Source of the DNA: Psychrobacter sp.
GTDB taxonomy: Bacteria > Pseudomonadota > Gammaproteobacteria > Pseudomonadales > Moraxellaceae
DNA length: 64,000 nt
Direction: 5' to 3'
Assembly: GCF_030454045.1 (NCBI RefSeq)
Contig: NZ_JAKDJE010000004.1
Span: 1 to 64,000, forward strand
In this document: positions 1-7,707 of the stretch, piece after piece
Layout: every line of letters starts with the position of its first letter
Numbering within the stretch: position 1 is the stretch's first letter
The notes under the pieces: generated by a model
The model's database searches: none
Told to the model about the DNA's origin: nothing
What the model saw: only the letters and a program-made list of their open reading frames with translations
Translations under genes and position numbers: made by a program

Positions 1-72
1 AGCCAATTGTTGAGCCTGAGCCAATTGTTGAGCCTGAGCCAATTGTTGAGCCTGAGCCAATTGTTGAGCCTG
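1..72 (+). repeat. 18-bp in-frame tandem repeat, 4 copies
   Basis: Four perfect copies of AGCCAATTGTTGAGCCTG lie at 1-18, 19-36, 37-54 and 55-72, and the array may continue to the left of the window. The unit is a multiple of three and encodes PIVEPE, so copy-number change alters linker length without shifting the frame. Confidence 0.95.
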
Positions 73-548
73 ACGCAAATGATTCTCAGTTAGCAGTACC
101 ATTAGATGAAGATCCTCGTACTTTATTACGCTGCGCACCTCAAGAGTTGACAGGGGAGTGGAACTCGGAAAAATGGGATTATTGGCTACAGACAGCTCGT
201 GAGGCAGAAGTGTTGGCACAGGATGAGTTGGCACTTGCCCGTCAAGGTACGATGGTAGGTCAATGTAATGGCACAGCCACGTTTTTGACCAGTGTTGATA
301 GTAGACATTTACAAGCGACTTTCCAGCAGTTAGCTGCTAAGCTGCAGCAACAGTTCACAAGTGCAGAGATTGATTTAAAAATTGATAGTAGTATTATGCA
401 AAGCGATGACAAAACACCAGAGCGTCGCCAGCAAAAACGTCTGGAGCAAGCCAAAACTGTTGCTGAGACGAAATTGCTACACACTCCAGTAATGCAATAT
501 TTGACTGAGCGCGGTGAAGGAAAAATGGGTAAAGTACAGCTATATTAA
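1..548 (+). CDS. dnaX: DNA polymerase III gamma/tau subunit, C-terminal end (partial)
   Basis: The reading frame is open from the left edge (first full codon at 3) to TAA at 546-548, so only the C-terminus is seen. It starts with four PIVEPE hexapeptides, then an acidic linker, then about 130 residues. The pattern W..WL..A.. then L..QG..VG, a hydrophobic strand, L..TFQQLAAKLQQQF and an alternating hydrophobic strand resembles tau domain V, which binds the DNA polymerase III alpha subunit and ties the clamp loader to the polymerase. The Pro/Glu repeat fits the flexible linker before that domain. An internal TTG at 147 could start an ORF, but the open upstream frame makes it an internal codon. 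Identity rests on fold-like similarity only, because the AAA+ part lies outside the window. A hairpin terminator follows. Confidence 0.7.
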   Translation, partial: PIVEPEPIVEPEPIVEPEPIVEPDANDSQLAVPLDEDPRTLLRCAPQELTGEWNSEKWDYWLQTAREAEVLAQDELALARQGTMVGQCNGTATFLTSVDSRHLQATFQQLAAKLQQQFTSAEIDLKIDSSIMQSDDKTPERRQQKRLEQAKTVAETKLLHTPVMQYLTERGEGKMGKVQLY

Positions 549-617
549 GTTTCAAAAAAAGCTGTTATTAACCTCATTTAAAAATATAGATATGTTTTAG
601 CAGTGGTTTTATATAAA

Positions 618-657
618 ATATCAAGGTGATATTGTGCTATCGCCTTGATATTTTTTG
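618..657 (+). terminator. Rho-independent terminator after dnaX
   Basis: A 13-bp stem with one G-T pair (618-630 with 639-651) encloses an 8-base loop and is followed by a run of T. It lies about 70 bases after the dnaX stop codon. Confidence 0.85.
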
Positions 658-781
658 TTTTTATTGAATAAGCAATTTGCTTTCTTAAAAAATGAAAAAT
701 ATTTAATAACGATAATATAAAGCAAAATTCGTTATAATGGTTAAGTTAGATTAAAAACTGAAATGAAGTTTAGGTGAGAAT

Positions 782-1681
782 ATGTTGGATAATTTACGCG
801 GTATGGCTGTGTTCGCCAGTGTGGTCGGACACGGCTCTTTTAGTGGTTCTGCTCGCGAGCTTGGTATTACCACCAGTGCAGTCAGTCAGCAAATTCGTTC
901 GCTCGAAAATGAGCTGGGTGTGGTGTTATTACATCGCTCGACTCGTAAGCTCAGCTTAACGGAAGCTGGTGAGAGCTTTTATGAGTCTGCAAAAGATGTG
1001 GTCAGTGCTGCCGAACAAGGTCGGATCAAAGTCAATCAATTGCGAGATGAGTTGGCGGGTAGTTTGCGTGTATCAACGACGCCTGAGCTTGGTGTGAATC
1101 ATATATTGCCAGCGCTCTCCACATGGATGGCGGCACACGATGATTTGAGCGTGACCTATCTTGCAGACAACCACTATATCGATATGATTGATGAGCGTAT
1201 CGACATCGCCATTCGCATGAGTCCATCGATTAATGACTCGAGTCTAAGTAGCCATCCTCTCACCGATGTGCGCCAGTTACTCGTGGCTTCACCCCAATAT
1301 CTGCGTCAGCATCCTAAGATTAATACACCAAAAGATTTGGCTGATCATCAGCTCATTTGTATCGAAATCATGAAAGATGCCAATCAAGTCGATATGATCA
1401 AGACGGAAACGAACAAAAAAACGCGTGTGAAAATGAACTCGCGTATCTATACCAATAACGTTTTTATGGCGACAACGTTAGCTAAAGAAGGCCATGGCTT
1501 GGTGAGAATGATGGAAATGGACATCAAAAAAGAGCTTGAGAGCGGAGAGCTGGTAGAGGTGCTAACCGGTTATCAATTGCCAAGTTTTGTATTATATGCT
1601 GTCACCTTAAACCGTGATCAACAGCCAGCTAAAATTACTCGTTGCCTAGAAGTATTAAAAAAGTACTTTCATGCCAACTAA
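782..1681 (+). CDS. LysR-family transcriptional regulator (CrgA-like)
   Basis: This 299-residue protein has an N-terminal winged helix-turn-helix (about residues 1-60, including TSAVSQQIRSLENELGV and LHRSTRKLSLTEAG) and a C-terminal effector-binding fold (about 90-295), the usual LysR length and layout. The sequence type is that of the CrgA/AaeR-like branch, whose members often regulate neighbouring oxidoreductases or efflux genes. AGGTGAG lies five bases before the ATG, supporting this start, and a TATAAT-like -10 lies at 733-738. No divergent partner gene sits beside it: upstream is the dnaX terminator and downstream is convergent argD. The target and ligand cannot be read from the sequence. 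Confidence 0.9.
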   Translation: MLDNLRGMAVFASVVGHGSFSGSARELGITTSAVSQQIRSLENELGVVLLHRSTRKLSLTEAGESFYESAKDVVSAAEQGRIKVNQLRDELAGSLRVSTTPELGVNHILPALSTWMAAHDDLSVTYLADNHYIDMIDERIDIAIRMSPSINDSSLSSHPLTDVRQLLVASPQYLRQHPKINTPKDLADHQLICIEIMKDANQVDMIKTETNKKTRVKMNSRIYTNNVFMATTLAKEGHGLVRMMEMDIKKELESGELVEVLTGYQLPSFVLYAVTLNRDQQPAKITRCLEVLKKYFHAN

Positions 1682-1725
1682 TCGCTGCTCACACTAAGTA
1701 CAAATCGTTTTAAGAAGTAGTCAGC

Positions 1726-1763
1726 AAAAAGCCTACGGATATCATCAACCATAGGCTTTTTTT
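1726..1763. terminator. Bidirectional terminator between the LysR gene and argD
   Basis: An inverted repeat AAAAAGCCTA ... TAGGCTTTTTTT (1726-1735 with 1752-1763) can act on both strands. It serves the convergent LysR and argD genes. Confidence 0.85.
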
Positions 1764-1793
1764 ATGTTAGTTATATCTAAGTTTTAAGGGGCT

Positions 1794-2975
1794 TTAGAAT
1801 GAAGGTCTCAATAGATCGACCAAGCGATCAGCGACTTGTATGCTCTCATCACGGCTCATATTGAGCGGGGGTAGCAAACGCACCACATGCCCACCCGTCA
1901 CATTGATGATGAGGTTTTGCTCATCACGGGCGCGATCTACCAGTTGGCTACAGTCCATATCCTCTGGCAGCGCAATACCAATCATCATACCAGCACCGCG
2001 ACTGCTCACACCATGCTGTCCTAGTGCATTGACTATACTCTCTCGGATAAATAGTCCTTCCGTCACCGCGTTTTCCATGATGTCGCTATTTGCAAGCACA
2101 TCGTACACACTATGTACCACACGACTGGCTAACGGTGTGCCACCGTAAGTAGAGCCATGGCTCCCTGCGCCAAATAAGCCATTGGCACGGCCACGTACCA
2201 TACAAGCGCCGACTGGAAATCCATTGCCCAAACCTTTGGCAGTGGTTAATACATCAGGACGAGCATTGCTATGCTGATAGGCAAAATACTGGCCAGTACG
2301 ACCATTGCCGGTTTGCACCTCATCAAGCATAAATAGCCAGTTGTGGGCGTCACATTCTGCCTGTAGTTGCTCTAAATACGTAAAACCGTTATCTGCCGTA
2401 TTGAGACCACCTTCTCCTTGAATAGGCTCTACAAAAATAGCGCAGATCTCTTCATAATCCAGTGCAGCCTGCTGAACGGCAGCAATGTCACCAAATGGTA
2501 CACGAATAAAGTCATCGTCTAGCGTATAAAACCCTTCACGAGCTTTTGGATTGGCAGTGGCTGATAAAGATAGCAATGTACGACCGTGAAAGGATTGCTC
2601 CATAACAATCACTTTTGGACGCACAAAGTCTTGCTGCGATGCATATAGGCGAGCAAGCTTTAGTGCCGCTTCATTGGCTTCAGCGCCACTGTTGGCAAAA
2701 AATACGCTGTCCATTTGGGCGGCGTTACATAACACCTCTCCTGCGCGCTCTTGCCAGTCGATACCGAACAAATTACTCGTATGAACCAAGGTAGATGCCT
2801 GCTGCTGAATAGCATCGGTTATCTGTGGATGGCAGTGCCCTAGTCCGCAAACTGCGATGCCAGTTAAGGCATCTAAGTATGGCGTATCGTCTTTTGTATA
2901 TAGCCAACTGCCTGCACCGCGGGTAAAGCTGATGGGTTGACGATTATAAGTAGGCATAAGGTAAGTAGCAGACAT
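1794..2975 (-). CDS. argD: Acetylornithine/succinyldiaminopimelate aminotransferase
   Basis: This is a class III PLP-dependent aminotransferase of about 393 residues. It would transfer the amino group of glutamate to N-acetylglutamate semialdehyde in arginine synthesis, and members often also act in lysine synthesis. Visible motifs are GIAVCGLGHCHP near the N-terminus, the cofactor-binding NSGAEANEAALKLAR, SFHGRTL, EPIQGEGG, LDEVQTGNGRTG, and the Schiff-base lysine in TTAKGLGNGFPVGA. The ATG at 2975 is preferred over 2984 because AAGGA lies eight bases before it. It lies just upstream of yacG on the same strand (gap about 40 bases), perhaps co-transcribed. AstC/ArgM family members look similar, so biosynthetic rather than catabolic use is inferred. 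Confidence 0.88.
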   Translation of the reverse strand: MSATYLMPTYNRQPISFTRGAGSWLYTKDDTPYLDALTGIAVCGLGHCHPQITDAIQQQASTLVHTSNLFGIDWQERAGEVLCNAAQMDSVFFANSGAEANEAALKLARLYASQQDFVRPKVIVMEQSFHGRTLLSLSATANPKAREGFYTLDDDFIRVPFGDIAAVQQAALDYEEICAIFVEPIQGEGGLNTADNGFTYLEQLQAECDAHNWLFMLDEVQTGNGRTGQYFAYQHSNARPDVLTTAKGLGNGFPVGACMVRGRANGLFGAGSHGSTYGGTPLASRVVHSVYDVLANSDIMENAVTEGLFIRESIVNALGQHGVSSRGAGMMIGIALPEDMDCSQLVDRARDEQNLIINVTGGHVVRLLPPLNMSRDESIQVADRLVDLLRPSF

Positions 2976-3016
2976 GTAAAACATCCTTGGTATAATAAGT
3001 TGGATAGAGAGGTAAG

Positions 3017-3208
3017 TTATAGCTCGTCAGAAAAAGGCGTGGTTTCAGCAGGTAGAGTATAGTCTTCGTTTGCCCACGCGCCCAAATCAATGAGCTTACA
3101 ACGACTGCTACAAAATGGCTTATATTTATTGTCTTGCCAAGCAGTTTGAGTGCCGCAGCGCGGGCAAGGGTAGGTTTTGGGAGCTGTGTTGGGAGTAGAG
3201 TCAGTCAT
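3017..3208 (-). CDS. yacG: DNA gyrase inhibitor YacG, zinc-binding
   Basis: This 63-residue protein has the four-cysteine zinc knuckle of YacG: CPRCG at about residues 15-19 and CSSRCK at about 33-38, followed by LIDLGAWANEDY, the conserved segment after the knuckle. YacG binds GyrB and prevents DNA binding by gyrase. The size and motif spacing match the family. It lies between argD and a divergent methyltransferase gene. In many proteobacteria yacG sits beside coaE and pilD; that context is absent here. Confidence 0.9.
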   Translation of the reverse strand: MTDSTPNTAPKTYPCPRCGTQTAWQDNKYKPFCSSRCKLIDLGAWANEDYTLPAETTPFSDEL

Positions 3209-3390
3209 AATAAAGGTGACAGTATCCTTGATGTTGTTAGTATTATTGGTGCCAAGCAGTCACTGGCCGTCATATAAATGACGATGGATTTGGGAGGGCT
3301 GGCTATCGCTATATTACTATTCGATGAGATTGGCTATATAATAGCATGGGGCAGAATAATGACAAAAGATAAATGCTTTAAGGATAGTAG

Positions 3391-4080
3391 ATGACAGACC
3401 ATATTGAGCTTACCCATCAACAAGAGCGTGCTTTTCAACCACAAAAGCTCTCCGCACCGCGTGATTTTATTACACCAACAATTATCAGCGAAAATACAGA
3501 CGACAAACCGCTAATACTGGAGATTGGCGCAGGGAAGGGCAAGCATGCGCTGAGTTTTGCTATGCAAAATCCTGATAAGCATTTGATAGCGATTGAACGT
3601 ACTCGCAATAAGTTTGACGCTTTCTCAAAACTGGCTAAGCAACAAGACCTACCAAACCTAGATGCGATCCATGCCGATGCCATCGCTTGGATAGTATATG
3701 CCATCAAACCCAATAGTGCGGCCAAAATTTTTATTCTTTATCCCAATCCTGAGCAACATAATCCTAACCAGCAGTGGCTCAATATGCCTTTTTTTGAATT
3801 TCTCTTGTCTCGATTAAAGGTGGGTGGGGAGATCGTACTGGTTACGAACATCGAATCATATATGGACAATGCAGAGCGGCAGGCAGCCAAGCTATGGTGC
3901 CTGCCAAATAGCCGTCATCGAGTACCAACTGACAGTCAGCGTACGCACTTTGAAGTGAAGTATCTGGCTCGGGAAGAGGTGTGCTGGGAGCTTAATATCT
4001 GTAAGCCAAAATGGTATAAAACCCGGTTTGATAGTTGGCATGCCAACCACGATCGTAAATATAATAGCCTAAGCAAATAA
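3391..4080 (+). CDS. TrmB-like SAM-dependent methyltransferase
   Basis: The 229-residue protein has a class I SAM-binding fold with ILEIGAGKGKHALSFA at about residues 47-62, an acidic end of strand 2 (AIERTRNKFDAF), HADAIAW and a strand-4 motif ILYPNPEQHNPNQQW. The overall order and the N-terminal half resemble tRNA (guanine46-N7)-methyltransferase TrmB. Genuine TrmB has a motif close to FPDPWPKxRHxKRR at the strand-4 site, which binds the target guanine; here it is replaced by a much less basic version. It may therefore be a paralogue with another substrate rather than the main TrmB. The gene is monocistronic, convergent with the ABC1 kinase gene. A weak hairpin near 4099-4113 could end transcription. 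Confidence 0.65.
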   Translation: MTDHIELTHQQERAFQPQKLSAPRDFITPTIISENTDDKPLILEIGAGKGKHALSFAMQNPDKHLIAIERTRNKFDAFSKLAKQQDLPNLDAIHADAIAWIVYAIKPNSAAKIFILYPNPEQHNPNQQWLNMPFFEFLLSRLKVGGEIVLVTNIESYMDNAERQAAKLWCLPNSRHRVPTDSQRTHFEVKYLAREEVCWELNICKPKWYKTRFDSWHANHDRKYNSLSK

Positions 4081-4137
4081 ATGTAGAAAATAAAAAGCCC
4101 TCACTAAGGGACGGCAAAAATTTTACTAGATACAAAA

Positions 4138-5532
4138 TTATAAGTAAGGTTTCACCAAGTTATTAGAGTTGGTATGAGCATCGAGAACTGTCAAAAGCGT
4201 ATAGGCACCAATAAACTTACGGCTTATGAACATAAATTCTTTTGGTGGAAGATTGAATTCAAAAGACTGCATAGAGCGAGTAGCAGCAGCAGACAAGCGA
4301 GAGTGTAAATCACTATTTGCCCAAATATAACGCTTTTGCTCGTCTAAACACTGAGTAGGAATGTCTTCATTTATATTCGGGTTGCTAAAGGGCTCGGTCG
4401 CCAATAAGAACAATGAGGCAATATCAGAACGTACCTTATTGCTCATGCTGTCAAAAAAATCATAACCTGTCATCGCAAGTGTCATTGCATGATGGTCATG
4501 GTGATATCCTGCTTTTAATAATCCACGTGCAATCGTCAATAAGTTATTATCGAACTGTCGAATCGCGCCAAAATCTAAAAGCACCAGCTTATCGATATCA
4601 TCTCCATTGTCACTGACTCGAACCAGATAGTTACCAAAGTTAGGATCGGTCTGCATCTCACCCCATACAAAAATCTCTTGCATCATGATCTCGATAGCAG
4701 CTTGTCCAATAGCATTACGGCGTTCATGAGACAGTAATTGTAATGCTTCAGAAACGACAGTAATGCCTGGTTCATATGACATGCACAATAGACGTTTTTT
4801 TGAGTAAGCCCGATTAATTTTGGGAACAACATAACGAGGATCATGACTCAAACGCTCGTAAAAACGCTCTGTCGTGGCGGCTTCGGCTTCATAGTCAACT
4901 TCGTGATGGAGTAGATCACGTATCTCTTCAAACCAAGTATCCAGTGCGCGCGTTTGGGGAACGATATTGCTGACTTTTAGTAAGCGCTTAAACAGAGCCA
5001 AGTCAGAATTGATGGCATCGGCCACCCCCGGATACTGAATCTTCAACACGACTTGTTCACCAGTTGCTAATACTGTCGCCCGATGGACTTGGGCAAGAGA
5101 AGCCGTTCCAATAGGTACAGGGTCGACGTCAAGCTCATTCAATTTATTGCCTAACAACTGGCGCAATGTTTGCTCGATGGTAGGCCAAGTCAAGGTTGCT
5201 GTGTCATCATTGAGCGTCTGTAGAGCACGAGTGATCTCTGGTGGCAATATATGCTCACCATAAATTGCCAGCATTTGACCAATCTTAACAACAGACCCTT
5301 TTAGCTTGCCAAGCTCTGATGCCAGATAACTGGCTTGAGCTTCCATAAACGCTTGATTACGTGCGGTGCGTGCTTCTTTATTTAAAAACATACCAGACAC
5401 GCTATTACCCGCCCAACGACGACCAATGTTTAAGGATGTTTTGGCAATCGACAAGCGGCGATCGAACCCGGAGGTTTTTAGACTATCGATTGATTGTTTT
5501 TTGCTAGAAGGTTTAGACGTATCATTTGCCAT
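4138..5532 (-). CDS. ABC1/UbiB-family atypical kinase (AarF-like)
   Basis: The 464-residue protein has the signature of the ABC1/COQ8/UbiB atypical kinases. KLKGSVVKIGQMLAIYG (near residues 78-95) carries the KxGQ motif; an alanine-rich nucleotide loop follows (PIGTASLAQVHRATV), then VVLKIQYPGV with the ATP-contacting lysine, ExDYxxEA (HHEVDYEAEAATTERF), DPNFGNYLVR and the metal-binding LLDFGAIRQFD. Family members support ubiquinone biosynthesis or lipid homeostasis. No C-terminal membrane anchor is obvious, unlike canonical UbiB, so this is probably a soluble AarF paralogue. Two ATGs are possible (5532 or 5544). The shorter start is chosen by family fit; the Shine-Dalgarno evidence is ambiguous. 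Confidence 0.8.
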   Translation of the reverse strand: MANDTSKPSSKKQSIDSLKTSGFDRRLSIAKTSLNIGRRWAGNSVSGMFLNKEARTARNQAFMEAQASYLASELGKLKGSVVKIGQMLAIYGEHILPPEITRALQTLNDDTATLTWPTIEQTLRQLLGNKLNELDVDPVPIGTASLAQVHRATVLATGEQVVLKIQYPGVADAINSDLALFKRLLKVSNIVPQTRALDTWFEEIRDLLHHEVDYEAEAATTERFYERLSHDPRYVVPKINRAYSKKRLLCMSYEPGITVVSEALQLLSHERRNAIGQAAIEIMMQEIFVWGEMQTDPNFGNYLVRVSDNGDDIDKLVLLDFGAIRQFDNNLLTIARGLLKAGYHHDHHAMTLAMTGYDFFDSMSNKVRSDIASLFLLATEPFSNPNINEDIPTQCLDEQKRYIWANSDLHSRLSAAATRSMQSFEFNLPPKEFMFISRKFIGAYTLLTVLDAHTNSNNLVKPYL

Positions 5533-5665
5533 AAATATAATCATTCATCCAGTTGGTATTGATTTGTGGGTTCGGGACCTACAATACAAGGGAGATGTGA
5601 TGCACGGGTACAAAATTGTATCATATAAAGCGCATAGGGTTTATGAGCGCAGGCTGGCTGTTGAT

Positions 5666-5701
5666 AGTTAGTTTGTAAGTTAGTTTGTAAGTTACTTTGT
5701 A
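5666..5701 (+). repeat. 12-bp tandem repeat, three copies
   Basis: AGTTAGTTTGTA occurs at 5666-5677 and 5678-5689, with a third copy carrying one change (AGTTACTTTGTA) at 5690-5701. It lies outside genes, 130-170 bases upstream of the ABC1-like start. Confidence 0.9.
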
Positions 5702-5830
5702 AGTAGCATTCATTGCATCATGCTTTGCCGATTTAATGTTGAAAATCATGCTCAAATCTGCATTATCACTGCGCGGTCGGCTTATTTTGTAAGAGCAGTT
5801 GGTTAAAAATCAGTAGGAACAATGAATAGC

Positions 5831-5860
5831 AAAAAATAAGACCTAGCGCGATGCTAGGTC
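5831..5860 (-). terminator. Terminator downstream of purD
   Basis: On the minus strand the stem GACCTAGC ... GCTAGGTC (5840-5847 with 5853-5860) is followed by TTATTTTTT. It lies about 85 bases after the purD stop codon. Confidence 0.75.
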
Positions 5861-5945
5861 AAATAATAGTATGAGATATTAGTAGTACTGTCTCAATCAG
5901 GCGTATCTAGTAAAAGACGTGCTTCATTTGATAAAGGGCTACTTA

Positions 5946-7256
5946 TTAGACGTTTTCACGCGCAATGGCATGATGACCGATGTCGCGGCGGTACTGAGCA
6001 CCATCAAAACTAATAGCAGCTGTGATTGCTAGTGCTGCTTGCTGAGCATCAGAAATACTGTCTGCTAAAGCTGTCACACACAATACGCGTCCGCCGTTAG
6101 TGACGATTTCGTTTTCATTATCAGTAGAGAACGCTGTACCCGCATGGAATACTTTAACGGTATTATCAGCATTATCTAGCTCTGGCAAGCCTGCGATGAC
6201 ATCGCCCTTTGATGATGTTTCAGGGTAGCCTTTTGATGCAACCACAATACCAAGGGCAGGGCGCGTCTCCCATTTTGCTTCACTTGGTAATTGACCTGCC
6301 AACCCCTGTGCAACCAAGTCCACCATTGATGATTGCAAGCGCATCAAGATAGGCTGCGTTTCTGGATCACCAAAGCGGCAATTGAATTCAATTACATAAG
6401 GATCGCCTGCTTTGTCAATCATCAGGCCTGCATACAAAAACCCAGTATAAGGGTGTCCTGCGTCTTTCATCGCATCGACGACTGGCTGAATGACTTGTGA
6501 CATCACTTTGTCATGTACTGATTGAGTGACGACTGGCGCAGGTGAGTAAGCACCCATGCCGCCCGTGTTAGGGCCTGTATCCCCTTCAAAAGCACGCTTG
6601 TGATCTTGGCTGGTTGCCATTGGTAAGATGTTGTCACCATCAATCATGCAAATAAAGCTGGCCTCTTCACCTTCTAAGAACTGCTCGATGACCACACGGC
6701 TACCAGCATCTCCGAATTTGTTGTCCGCGAGCATGTCATCGATTGCGTCATGCGCCTGCTCAATCGTCTCAGCGACAATCACGCCTTTACCAGCAGCAAG
6801 CCCATCGGCTTTGATAACGATCGGTGCGCCTTGCTCATCAACATAAGCTTTGGCAGCGGTAGCATCTGTAAATCCTTGATAAGATGCCGTTGGAATATTA
6901 TTTTGTTCCATGAACTCTTTGGCAAAAGTTTTTGAGCCTTCTAACTGCGCACAGTAGGCAGTTGGGCCCCATGCTTTGATATCTGCATCACGGCACGCAT
7001 CCACAATGCCAGTCACCAAAGGGGCTTCTGGCCCAACAATGACCATGTCGATATCGTTGTTTTGGCAAAAGGTAATGACAGCATCGTGCTCGCCATCATC
7101 AGTCGGTACTAAGACCACATTTTGGCATTTAGGTTCAAGGGCAGTACCCGCATTACCAGGAGCGACATAAACGTTTTTGACGTTGTCATCTTTTGCACAC
7201 TGCCATGCCAGCGCGTGTTCACGACCACCTGAACCAATTACCAAAATATTCATCAT
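5946..7256 (-). CDS. purD: Phosphoribosylamine--glycine ligase (GAR synthetase)
   Basis: This ATP-grasp enzyme joins glycine to 5-phosphoribosylamine, the second step of purine synthesis. Diagnostic features are the N-terminal MNILVIGSGGREHALAW, VGPEAPLVTG, the ATP-grasp core PIVIKADGLAAGKGVIVA (about residues 135-152), QDHKRAFEGDTGPNTGGMGAYSP, and EFNCRFGDPETQPIL. Length (about 435) matches the family. The ATG at 7256 or the adjacent 7253 is favoured because the protein family begins at MNILVIGSGG and AAGGG/AAAAGG purine tracts precede it; the longer ORF start at 7274 adds residues not found in the family. It appears monocistronic. Confidence 0.97.
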   Translation of the reverse strand: MMNILVIGSGGREHALAWQCAKDDNVKNVYVAPGNAGTALEPKCQNVVLVPTDDGEHDAVITFCQNNDIDMVIVGPEAPLVTGIVDACRDADIKAWGPTAYCAQLEGSKTFAKEFMEQNNIPTASYQGFTDATAAKAYVDEQGAPIVIKADGLAAGKGVIVAETIEQAHDAIDDMLADNKFGDAGSRVVIEQFLEGEEASFICMIDGDNILPMATSQDHKRAFEGDTGPNTGGMGAYSPAPVVTQSVHDKVMSQVIQPVVDAMKDAGHPYTGFLYAGLMIDKAGDPYVIEFNCRFGDPETQPILMRLQSSMVDLVAQGLAGQLPSEAKWETRPALGIVVASKGYPETSSKGDVIAGLPELDNADNTVKVFHAGTAFSTDNENEIVTNGGRVLCVTALADSISDAQQAALAITAAISFDGAQYRRDIGHHAIARENV

Positions 7257-7274
7257 ACCTTTTGCCCTTAGCAA

Positions 7275-7707
7275 TAACGTTAATAATGAGCGAGTCGCTC
7301 GCTCTTAGATATATCGGCATATTCTAACAAAAAAATAGGGCTGATTACTATGAGTATCCACTTGCCAGCGCCTAAACTTGAATATTAGGGCATTCAGCAT
7401 CATTGTCTTATTAGCAAAGGTTATCGACATATCGCTGATTCATGAAATGATGTTGTATGCTTTAGCTCGCAGCGCATGTGCGTTAAACTTCACTATATTG
7501 ATAGTATTAAATCCTGATAGCCACATATTCATAAAAATAAGAAAAAAAGGAGACAATCTTTAGACGTTATAAAAAAAGAATAAGTTGCATGATTGGATAT
7601 ACTGTCACAGCATCACACGCTAACAAGTGCTATATGCAAGGACAGTAATTAATATTGATAAACACAAATAAATAGACAAACCAAACCTATAAAAAGGACG
7701 ACGGACA
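7275..7707. other. Divergent intergenic region between purD and gdhB
   Basis: No gene is supported over about 430 bases. It must hold the promoters of divergent purD and the glutamate dehydrogenase gene. A GC-rich inverted motif GAGCGAGTCGCTCGCTC lies about 30 bases upstream of the purD start. The sequence before 7708 is A-rich, with AAAAAGGACGACGGACA giving the ribosome site of gdhB. Confidence 0.5.

Larger units (their letters stand above)
5545..5945. other. Intergenic region with short direct repeats and a purD terminator
   Basis: No gene is seen. The region holds the promoter side of the ABC1-like gene, a 12-bp direct repeat in triplicate at 5666-5701, and a minus-strand terminator hairpin at 5831-5860. 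An ORF running out of 5366 into this area is an antisense shadow. Confidence 0.6.

Noticed and set aside
1..72. Direct repeats that might suggest a CRISPR array
   Set aside because: The 18-bp units are contiguous, without spacers, and encode an in-frame peptide repeat.
147..548. Independent small gene starting at TTG 147
   Set aside because: The frame is open to the window edge and no ribosome site precedes the TTG; it is the end of dnaX.
4099..4113. Possible terminator between the TrmB-like and ABC1-like genes
   Set aside because: The stem CCCT/AGGG is only four pairs and the flanking runs are interrupted; support is too weak for a separate feature.
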